5,294 bases of DNA from Bacillota bacterium (lineage in GTDB: Bacteria > Bacillota > Clostridia > Peptostreptococcales > Thermotaleaceae). Both the position numbers and the translations under genes were made by a program. Below the pieces are notes generated by a model, which was not told where the DNA came from, made no database searches, and saw only the letters and a list, made by a program, of their open reading frames with translations. Where the stretch lies: the NCBI GenBank assembly GCA_023623095.1, contig JAMNXX010000318.1, positions 1 through 5,294 on the forward strand, in the 5' to 3' direction. Shown here piece after piece: positions 1-4,731 of the stretch (position 1 is its first letter; the number at the start of each line of letters is the position of its first letter).

Positions 1-899
1 ATGGTATTCGAGCTGTACCGAAGATTTTCTGCTCAATTAAAATGGATGATCGCATCCTGCCCTTTTTTGAATTTGGCCTCCGGCAACATTTCCCCTGTTT
101 CCGGATCGATTTGAGCAGTCAATAAGGGCTCACTGCTTTCTCCCGATTCATACAGATTAAATTTATTCCCTGCTCCTGCAAACAGGCCTTGCTTATCTTC
201 CACAACTTTAATCTGCGCGTATTCCCCGGTATCCTTCGTCGACAAAAACAGCCTGCCTGTCATATCATCAAAGCTCGCCTGGATCCCCAGGGAAATATTC
301 TTTTCAATTCCGATTTCACCGACAGCCTGATTGATCTTTCTTACAAGCTCTTCAATCGTATTGTCCTTTTCATATGCAATTTCAATATGGATATCCTGCT
401 CCACTCCATTGAGATTGACCTTCTTGCCAAATGTGATCGTTCCATCTTCTTCAACGCCCAGATCCGATAGCTTCGTTACAGATGTGGCTTTTTTCCCATC
501 TGTCGTTTCTACCGCATGCTTGCTGGCAATATTCACACCTTCTGCCAAGCGCTCCACTCTGATTTTATGGGTTCCCTGCACTGCCTGGGCATTCGCCTTC
601 ACTGTAAAAATATTTTCATTGGATGAAAAGGCCTTTTTTATCCAGCCCAAATTGGAAATGCTGTTCGAAAAAGTAGTCCCATAGCTCGTCGTCCGGGTCA
701 GTTCTAACTCTTTTCGCGTCTGAATAATAAAGTTTGCAAGCTCTTTATTGATCTCATTGTACTGTTCCTGCCTCCAAAGCGCAATCTGCTTCGTCTGATT
801 CAAACCATCCAGACGCATTCGCTCTACTCTCATTAAACTTTCAACGATCGACTCCGTATCCATTCCGGAAGCCAACCCGCTAATCCGCATGATATTCAT
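1..899 (-). CDS. fliD: Flagellar filament cap protein FliD, N-terminal part, interrupted by an in-frame TGA and cut by the window edge
   Basis: FliD (HAP2) forms the cap at the tip of the growing flagellar filament and promotes flagellin assembly outside the cell. The protein opens with the family signature RISGLASGMDTESIVESLM (residues about 5-23). A helical, coiled-coil-forming N-terminal domain (FliD_N type) follows to about residue 95, then the start of the surface domains (FTVKANAQAVQGTHKIRVERL). I chose the ATG at 897-899 because an AAGGGG Shine-Dalgarno (909-914) lies 9-10 bases upstream. The ATG at 906-908 abuts that site, and the one at 888-890 is far from it. After 288 codons a TGA (33-35) follows GQDAIIHFN, where FliD proteins usually continue with Gly. 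The same frame then reads AENLRYSSNT to the window edge, as expected for FliD, so one GGA-to-TGA change explains the stop. Full FliD proteins are roughly 450-700 residues, so at least a third is outside the window. It lies 30 bases downstream of flaG and is probably co-transcribed with it. Identity is secure; functional state is not. Confidence 0.93.
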
Positions 900-929
900 A
901 CCCGTCATCCCCTTCTACATTCTATCCGG

Positions 930-1295
930 CTACGCTTTCCTGTCCACAAATAATCCCGTGCGCTCCAGCATTTCTCCCACCATATTCAATATTTTTTCAG
1001 GCGGAATTTCCCGTATGACTTCTTCTGTTTCGTTATCGATCACCTTCACCATGATCTGCTTTGTCTTTTCATGAATTGAAAATTGAAGGCGTGTATTATG
1101 CCATTTGACATCCGAGTTGGATTTTTCTATCGCATGAATCAATCTTTCCTCTCCCGGAAAAGAGTCTTTCGGCTCCTGTCCCTGCTCTACGGCATGCTCT
1201 TCAGGCATTGTTTTTCCTAAACCGGTTTGTACCCTTTCTCTTTGTCCTGGTAAAGAATTGATTTCCGGAATCCGAGCACTTCCTTCTATTTTCAT
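930..1295 (-). CDS. flaG: FlaG family flagellar protein
   Basis: This is a 121-residue protein. Its C-terminal half carries the FlaG signature: LQFSIHEKTKQIMVKVIDNE, then TEEVIREIPPEKILNMVGEM, ending in GLFVDRKA. The N-terminal half (about residues 1-60) is polar, low in recognisable motifs and probably disordered, as is usual for the family. FlaG proteins are cytoplasmic or filament-associated factors that influence flagellar filament length. Their mechanism is poorly defined and they are typically encoded just before fliD, as here. The ATG at 1293-1295 is preferred over an in-frame GTG at 1299-1301, because the AAGGTGG Shine-Dalgarno (1303-1309) is 7 bases from the ATG but only 1 base from the GTG. 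The gene ends with TAG. A sigma-D promoter directly upstream (1330-1357) would make it the first gene of a late flagellar operon with fliD. Nothing in the gene looks damaged. Confidence 0.93.
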   Translation of the reverse strand: MKIEGSARIPEINSLPGQRERVQTGLGKTMPEEHAVEQGQEPKDSFPGEERLIHAIEKSNSDVKWHNTRLQFSIHEKTKQIMVKVIDNETEEVIREIPPEKILNMVGEMLERTGLFVDRKA

Positions 1296-1329
1296 CTTCA
1301 CACCACCTTATTTTCTTTTTCTATGGAAT

Positions 1330-1357
1330 ATATCGGCAAGGAAGTGCAGATAGTTTA
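1330..1357 (-). promoter_or_regulatory. Sigma-D (sigma-28) flagellar promoter for flaG-fliD
   Basis: On the minus strand a TAAA -35 element (1354-1357) is separated by 16 bases from GCCGATAT (1330-1337). This matches the Bacillus-type sigma-D consensus TAAA-N14-16-GCCGATAT, with all eight -10 bases present. Transcription would start near 1322-1324, leaving a leader of about 27 bases before the flaG ATG. Position, strand and spacing all fit. It implies that flaG and fliD belong to the late flagellar genes switched on after hook completion, when the anti-sigma factor FlgM is exported. The assignment rests on motif match and context only. Confidence 0.85.
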
Positions 1358-1449
1358 CAAAAATTTTAGTCAAAACTGCCAAAATTCTTCCACTTCCATC
1401 CATGCAAAAGTAAAAAGTACCAAATTCAGAAAGTAGTACCGTTTAGCTA

Positions 1450-1478
1450 TTGAAAAAATAAAACGACTTCGGTAGGAT
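1450..1478 (+). promoter_or_regulatory. Candidate sigma-A promoter for the HDOD gene
   Basis: TTGAAA (1450-1455) is followed after 17 bases by TAGGAT (1473-1478), a fair -35 and a 4-of-6 match to the -10 consensus. It would give a leader of about 95 bases before the ATG at 1580. A second candidate is the extended -10 TGCTAAAAT at 1526-1534, which has no good -35. The divergent region is AT-rich, so chance matches are likely. I saw no sigma-D motif facing this gene. Confidence 0.4.
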
Positions 1479-1579
1479 GAAAATAAATCTGTAAAAAATA
1501 TGCATACAATCCTTTGATTTTTATCTGCTAAAATTTCCGTTTCTTCGCTGCAACCCAAAAAAAACAATGGGGTGTTCAA

Positions 1580-2428
1580 ATGGAGAAATTATCTTTAGAT
1601 CAACTGCTCCTGATGGTAAAAGACATGCCGGTACTTCCCGAAAGCATTCATCAGATCCTTCGATTGACGGAAGATCCGGATTCTACCGTGCAAGATATTG
1701 AACGTGAAATCCTCAAAGATCAAAGCCTCGCTTCCAAAGTCCTGCGGCTTGCAAATTCTGCCTACTATGGATATCCGCGAAAGATCGGGACGATTTCTGA
1801 AGCCACCATCCTCTTGGGATTTCAAGCAATCCGAAGTCTTACCCTCGCTTCCAGCGTCAATAAACTTCTCATCCAAGAACTTCCCGGATACGGTCTGAAA
1901 AAATATGAATTGTGGAGACAGTCTCAATCCTGTGCCATCGTATCCCGGATGATCGCAAGAAAGATAAAATTTAAAAACCCAGAACTCGCTTATGTTGCCG
2001 GTCTTCTGCATGATATCGGAAAAGTGATTTTAAACCATTATGTCGCAAAACGATATCAGGAAATCATGGAAAAAGTAAAAAATGAAAACAAATCTTTTTT
2101 GGAAGCAGAAAGGGAAATCCTCGGTTTTGACCACAGCCAGGTGGGTGCCAAACTCGCTGAAAAATGGAACTTCCCACCCGAACTCGTAGAGGCAATCGCC
2201 TATCATCATGTACCGGAAAACGCATCTATTCTCCCCGTACTTGTCTCTATCGTTCATATTGCCGATGTAATCGTGATGTTCATGGGCATCGGAATGGGAG
2301 CCGATGGGATGGCTTATCTGGTTTCCGATTTTGCTCTGCAAACCCTTCAAATCGACGAAGTACAACTGCAGCAATGGATATCGGAAGCAGCGGATCTTCT
2401 TTCTGATTCGAGGAGTTTTGATATTTAA
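1580..2428 (+). CDS. HDOD domain protein (HD-related output domain signalling protein)
   Basis: This 282-residue protein is made almost entirely of one HDOD domain, a catalytically uncertain relative of HD phosphohydrolases found in bacterial signalling. Visible family marks are the MPVLPESIHQIL opening (16-27), SLASKVLRLANSAYYG (49-64), ISEATILLGFQAIRSL (72-87), the HD-like GLLHDIGK (141-148, His144 and Asp145), GFDHSQVG (182-189) and AYHH (207-210). There is no attached receiver, GGDEF, EAL or kinase domain and no signal peptide or clear membrane segment, so it is probably cytoplasmic. HDOD proteins often sit near chemotaxis, flagellar or cyclic-di-GMP genes, and here the gene is divergent from flaG-fliD. 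A role in coupling signalling to motility is inference only. A GGGGTG site (1569-1574) lies 5 bases before the ATG, which is a modest Shine-Dalgarno. The gene is apparently monocistronic, closed by a terminator 58 bases downstream. The frame is intact and ends with TAA. Confidence 0.92.
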   Translation: MEKLSLDQLLLMVKDMPVLPESIHQILRLTEDPDSTVQDIEREILKDQSLASKVLRLANSAYYGYPRKIGTISEATILLGFQAIRSLTLASSVNKLLIQELPGYGLKKYELWRQSQSCAIVSRMIARKIKFKNPELAYVAGLLHDIGKVILNHYVAKRYQEIMEKVKNENKSFLEAEREILGFDHSQVGAKLAEKWNFPPELVEAIAYHHVPENASILPVLVSIVHIADVIVMFMGIGMGADGMAYLVSDFALQTLQIDEVQLQQWISEAADLLSDSRSFDI

Positions 2429-2486
2429 TTTTTTAACTTTTTCTTCTATATAATGAATATATTTGTTCTCTCTCGAACCTGATGTA

Positions 2487-2516
2487 AAAATGCGGGACAA
2501 AGGAATCCCGCATTTT
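2487..2516 (+). terminator. Intrinsic terminator after the HDOD gene
   Basis: A perfect 11-bp inverted repeat, AAAATGCGGGA (2487-2497) and TCCCGCATTTT (2506-2516), encloses an 8-base loop. The GC-rich core and the T-rich downstream side form a typical Rho-independent terminator. The A-rich left arm means it may also work on the opposite strand, although no gene converges on it. Confidence 0.85.
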
Positions 2517-2637
2517 GTATTGTATTCCCTTATTTCCATACCTACTGAATCAATCCTTCCATTTTAAAAGAATAGGTTCGAAATCTACGGGGAAATCTAT
2601 TGAAGAAGAAACGAAATTTTAAAATATCCGCTTAACT

Positions 2638-2651
2638 GTAACAAAAGTTAC
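2638..2651. promoter_or_regulatory. CRP/FNR-family operator, HcpR-like palindrome
   Basis: GTAAC (2638-2642), four A residues (2643-2646) and GTTAC (2647-2651) make a perfect palindrome with a 4-base spacer. As I recall from comparative regulon work, GTAAC-N4-GTTAC is the form proposed for HcpR, the CRP/FNR-type nitrosative-stress regulator, in Clostridia and some relatives. The centre (2644/2645) lies exactly 41.5 bases upstream of the start point predicted from the TATGAT box at 2674-2679, which is where class II activators of this family bind. The gene downstream is a hybrid-cluster-protein-associated redox domain protein, which fits an HcpR regulon. The regulator itself is not in the window. 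Confidence 0.65.
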
Positions 2652-2673
2652 CGAAAAAAGATGGTAAAACCGT

Positions 2674-2679
2674 TATGAT
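2674..2679 (+). promoter_or_regulatory. -10 box of the promoter for the DUF1858 gene
   Basis: TATGAT matches the -10 consensus at 5 of 6 bases. No good -35 lies 16-18 bases upstream (the bases there read ccgaaa), which is expected of an activator-dependent promoter. Transcription from about 2686 would leave a leader of about 43 bases before the ATG at 2729. Confidence 0.55.
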
Positions 2680-2728
2680 TAACCTAGTAAATAAAAATTT
2701 TACAAATTCTTAATTGAGGAGGAAAAAA

Positions 2729-2923
2729 ATGAAAATAACAAAGGAAATGACAATTGGTGAAGTAATAAGAAAATACCCGCAAGCCGCAAGAATATTAATG
2801 GGTTTTGGGATGGGTTGTGTGGGCTGCCCTTCCGCACAAGTAGAAACGCTGGAAGAAGCGGCACAAGTACACGGATTTAATATTGATGATTTAATGGAAG
2901 CTTTAAATAAAGTAATACCGTAA
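2729..2923 (+). CDS. DUF1858 protein, hybrid-cluster-protein-associated redox disulfide domain
   Basis: This small 64-residue cytoplasmic protein is a single DUF1858 domain. It opens with [17 protein letters not shown] (7-23), then has the diagnostic [12 protein letters not shown] (25-36) with a CxxC pair at Cys30 and Cys33. [22 protein letters not shown] (39-60) follows. The length equals the family's usual size, so the gene is complete. The family is named for its frequent linkage to hybrid cluster protein genes. Its cysteine pair is thought to be redox active, but the exact reaction is unknown. The N-terminal pattern also resembles the ScdA_N/DUF542 domain of the iron-sulfur repair protein RIC (YtfE/ScdA). 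The ATG at 2729 has a strong GAGGAGG Shine-Dalgarno (2716-2722) at 6 bases; an in-frame TTG at 2714 overlaps that site and is rejected. An HcpR-like operator and -10 box lie upstream, and a hemerythrin-like gene lies 270 bases downstream with no terminator seen between. Confidence 0.9.
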   Translation: MKITKEMTIGEVIRKYPQAARILMGFGMGCVGCPSAQVETLEEAAQVHGFNIDDLMEALNKVIP

Positions 2924-3193
2924 GCAATGATGTTTAAAACTTCCGCAATCTGCAGCTCTCCAGAATCAATAATTTTTACAAAATATTTCGCCCCTCAGTC
3001 ATGCGCAAAAAATTTAGAAAAACTTCAGAATCGCAAAAAATAAAAAAAGAGAAGAAGTAAATATCTCAAAAGCGAAACAGAATCTAGAAATGAAGGCTGC
3101 TAAAATTAACAAAAAGGCAAAATTGCTAATAAACGGAATCGATTCAGAATTAGATATCAAAGTTGCAAGAATCAATAAGGAGAGAGAAAACTC
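2924..3193 (+). other. Spacer between the DUF1858 and hemerythrin genes, possibly degraded coding sequence
   Basis: No recognisable gene, terminator or convincing promoter is seen here, so the hemerythrin gene may be read from the upstream promoter. The stretch is A-rich on the plus strand. Two short overlapping open frames exist: 2927-3043 (38 codons, starts MMFKTSAICSS) and a lysine-rich frame open from 3018 to 3212 with an ATG at 3090 (40 codons, starts MKAAKINKKAKLL). Neither has a good Shine-Dalgarno, and I recognise neither. They meet at the A-rich tract around 3035-3048, where a 1- or 2-base slip would join them into one reading frame. The spacer is long for a two-gene operon in such a compact region. 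AT-rich DNA yields K/N/I-rich frames by chance, so coding status is unproven. Confidence 0.3.
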
Positions 3194-3734
3194 ATGGATG
3201 CAATCGCATTGATGATTCAAGAACATGAAGCAATCCAAAGAATGCTTGCTGTTATTCGAAAATATTGTTATAAAATTCTAAAAAGTACAAAGGTAGAATA
3301 TGAAGATTTTTATAAAATCATCGATTTCGTAAGAAACTACGCAGATAAGCACCACCACGGCAAGGAAGAAACTATGCTTTTTAACCGAATGATGGAGGAA
3401 TTAGGCCCAATCGCAGAAAAACTTGTTAATCATGGGATGCTTGTCGAACACGACTTAGGCAGGCTGCATGGAAGCTGCCATCCAAAGAGTCCTGCAGGGC
3501 GATGACATGTCAAAGCTGGATATCATTGCAAATGCCATTTCCTATACCCATTTGCTCAGCAGACATATCGAAAAAGAAAACAATGTGATTTATCAATACG
3601 CTCAAAAAAACTTATCCGAAAAAACAATCAAAGAGCTGGATGCGAATTGTGAAAAATATGAAAAGGATGCTGAAAAAGAAAATATCCAGCAAAAATATCT
3701 GGAACTGCTCAATGAATTGGAAGCAAAAGTATAA
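3194..3734 (+). pseudogene. Hemerythrin-like (HHE) domain protein, frameshifted
   Basis: This is a stand-alone hemerythrin domain, a four-helix bundle that binds a di-iron centre and O2 or NO-related ligands in the cytoplasm. The first part (3194 to about 3467) has the opening MDAIALMIQEHEAIQRML (His11), YADKHHHGKEET (49-60, His and Glu ligands) and NHGMLVEHDLGR (79-90). The rest lies in another frame: MEAAIQRVLQGDDMSKLD from 3468, then AISYTHLLSRHIEKENNVIY with the last HxxxE ligands, to a TAA at 3732-3734. The first frame hits TGA at 3503-3505, and the second is closed upstream by TAG at 3456-3458, so the switch lies between 3459 and 3502, most likely near 3464-3470. From memory the family has about five residues between GR and the (L/M)E of the next helix. 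Only four bases remain, so a deletion of about 11 bases fits best. An AAGGAG site (3177-3182) lies 11 bases before the ATG, somewhat far. Identity is firm; whether the lesion is real or an assembly error cannot be told. Confidence 0.88.
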
Positions 3735-3747
3735 TCTATTGTTAAAT

Positions 3748-3793
3748 CAAATTTGGTTCGGCTAAAATAACAATTTTGGTCGAACCAAATTTG
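3748..3793 (+). terminator. Strong intrinsic terminator after the hemerythrin gene
   Basis: CAAATTTGGTTCG (3748-3760) pairs perfectly with CGAACCAAATTTG (3781-3793). The intervening 20 bases also pair: G3761 with T3780 (wobble), C3762 with G3779, T3763 with G3778 (wobble), then five A-T/T-A pairs around an AACA loop. This makes a nearly continuous stem of 21 bp, followed by TTTTT at 3794-3798. It sits 13 bases after the stop codon. The unusual length makes it efficient-looking and could also protect the 3' end of the transcript. Confidence 0.88.
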
Positions 3794-3842
3794 TTTTTAA
3801 ATTATTTTTATAAATGTATTATTCCAGCCTCTTGAAATATTG

Positions 3843-3881
3843 AATTGTATCGGTACTATTTTTGTTATTGACGATACAATT
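3843..3881. repeat. Inverted repeat overlapping the -35 box of the amidohydrolase promoter, possible operator
   Basis: AATTGTATCG (3843-3852) and CGATACAATT (3872-3881) are perfect 10-bp inverted arms separated by 19 bases. The right arm overlaps the TTGACG -35 box. There is no T-run directly after it, and it lies upstream of the predicted transcript, so a DNA operator is more likely than a terminator. The half-site TTGTA/TACAA recurs in the repeat at 3930-3964. The cognate regulator is not in the window. Confidence 0.5.
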
Positions 3882-3896
3882 TATTTATTATATGCT
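3868..3896 (+). promoter_or_regulatory. Sigma-A promoter for the amidohydrolase-ECF transporter operon
   Basis: TTGACG (3868-3873, 5 of 6 to consensus) is followed after exactly 17 bases by TATGCT (3891-3896, 4 of 6). Transcription would start near 3903. A perfect TATAAT at 3908-3913 offers an alternative -10, but only the weak TTATTA (3885-3890) is spaced to serve as its -35. The leader before the ATG at 3990 would be about 70-90 bases, too short for most large riboswitches. Confidence 0.55.
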
Positions 3897-3929
3897 AATA
3901 TTAAAAGTATAATGAAAATATTTATCTTT

Positions 3930-3964
3930 TTGTACTGCTTAACTGTTTTTGTATTGTAGTACAA
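3930..3964. repeat. Inverted repeat in the amidohydrolase leader, possible operator or RNA hairpin
   Basis: TTGTACT (3930-3936) and AGTACAA (3958-3964) are perfect 7-bp arms around 21 bases. Within the right half, TTGTA (3949-3953) and TACAA (3960-3964) form a second, tighter palindrome with a 6-base spacer. The arms end 11 bases before the Shine-Dalgarno. The shared TTGTA/TACAA half-site with 3843-3881 suggests one regulator binding at several sites, for example of GntR type, but the family is a guess. Confidence 0.4.
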
Positions 3965-3989
3965 TTATTTAATTTAAGGAGGAAATATC

Positions 3990-4718
3990 ATGAAAAAAAT
4001 TGATGCACATGCGCATATGCGTGTAGGGCATCCTGGAAGCTGGCGCAATTTCAGCATAACTCCTCAAGAATTGATCTGTCAAATGGATGAATATGAAATC
4101 GAAAAAACTGTTATATGCACTCTCCCAAATGAAGAAACCCAAAAAGCCGTAAATGAATTTCCGGATCGCTTGATTGGAACCGTTTGGGTAAATCCGCATG
4201 AAGGAAAAAAGGCAGTTGCGCAAATCTATGATTACATCACGCATCACAACTTTAAAGGGATTAAATTACAACCTCTTGCACATGCCTTTGTTGCCAATGA
4301 ACCGATCGTTTATCCAATCGCTCAAGCAGCTGAAAACCTAAACGTCCCCCTTTTCATCCACTGCGGCCATCCGCCCTATTCGCTTCCGTGGAGCATCGCA
4401 CAACTTGCAGAAGCATTTCCAAAAATCAAAATCGTAATGGTACATATGGGGCATGGTCACGGCGTATATATCCAGGCTTCTATCGATATGGCTAAAAAAT
4501 ATCCCAATCTCTATTTAGAAACATCCGGTATGCCTATGCATACCAAAATTCAAGAAGCTTATGAACAAGTAGGAGCGAACAGAGTTTTGTTTGGCACCGA
4601 CATTCCTCTGCACCATCCATCTGTAGAAATTCAAAAAATCCTGGTCAGTGGTCTAAACAAGAGCCAGCTAGAAGACGTATTTTATAACAATATTAAAAAG
4701 TTATTGAATTTAGCATGA
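3990..4718 (+). CDS. Amidohydrolase-2 family metal-dependent hydrolase (TIM barrel)
   Basis: This 242-residue cytoplasmic enzyme of the amidohydrolase superfamily (Amidohydro_2, the group with ACMSD and related hydrolases or decarboxylases) shows the expected metal-site pattern. DAHAH (5-9) supplies the HxH of strand 1 (His7, His9). FKGIKLQP (88-95) is the strand-3/4 region. FIHCGHP (122-128) has His124, MVHMGHGHG (150-158) has His152, and FGTDIP (201-206) has the catalytic Asp204. It is at the short end of the family (often 260-340 residues) but keeps every core motif, so it is probably complete. AAGGAGG (3976-3982) lies 7 bases before the ATG, an excellent start. The stop TGA is followed after 13 bases by the ECF S-component gene, so the two are almost certainly one operon. 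The substrate cannot be read from sequence; with the transporter it may hydrolyse an imported vitamin-like or heterocyclic compound (inference). Confidence 0.9.
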   Translation: MKKIDAHAHMRVGHPGSWRNFSITPQELICQMDEYEIEKTVICTLPNEETQKAVNEFPDRLIGTVWVNPHEGKKAVAQIYDYITHHNFKGIKLQPLAHAFVANEPIVYPIAQAAENLNVPLFIHCGHPPYSLPWSIAQLAEAFPKIKIVMVHMGHGHGVYIQASIDMAKKYPNLYLETSGMPMHTKIQEAYEQVGANRVLFGTDIPLHHPSVEIQKILVSGLNKSQLEDVFYNNIKKLLNLA

Positions 4719-4731
4719 AAGGAAAATCGAC

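Noticed and set aside
33..35. UGA recoded as glycine or selenocysteine in fliD
   Set aside because: The amidohydrolase gene ends at a TGA placed correctly before the next gene's Shine-Dalgarno, and no other recognisable gene contains an in-frame TGA. FliD is not a known selenoprotein family, and the gene content is Firmicute-like.
331..684. Plus-strand open frame of 117 codons
   Set aside because: It is antisense to fliD, which has strong family motifs. No Shine-Dalgarno or recognisable protein was seen.
1370..1579. Minus-strand open frame of 69 codons in the divergent spacer
   Set aside because: It begins with a TTG overlapping the ribosome-binding site of the HDOD gene, has no Shine-Dalgarno of its own and encodes no recognisable motif.
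2030..2539. Minus-strand open frame of 169 codons
   Set aside because: It is antisense to the HDOD gene and runs through its terminator, and the protein has no recognisable features.
2574..2584. AGGTTCGAAAT resembling a tRNA T-loop, with an inverted copy of AGGTTCGA at 2473-2480
   Set aside because: No acceptor stem, anticodon arm or CCA end is nearby, and an 8-base match over about 100 bases in this AT-rich DNA can arise by chance.
2714..2728. TTG at 2714 as start of the DUF1858 gene
   Set aside because: It overlaps the GAGGAGG Shine-Dalgarno that is ideally placed for the ATG at 2729, and the family begins near the ATG.
3014..3238. Minus-strand hydrophobic open frame of 74 codons
   Set aside because: It is the complement of an A-rich stretch, which gives Phe/Leu/Ile-rich shadows, and it overlaps the start of the hemerythrin gene.
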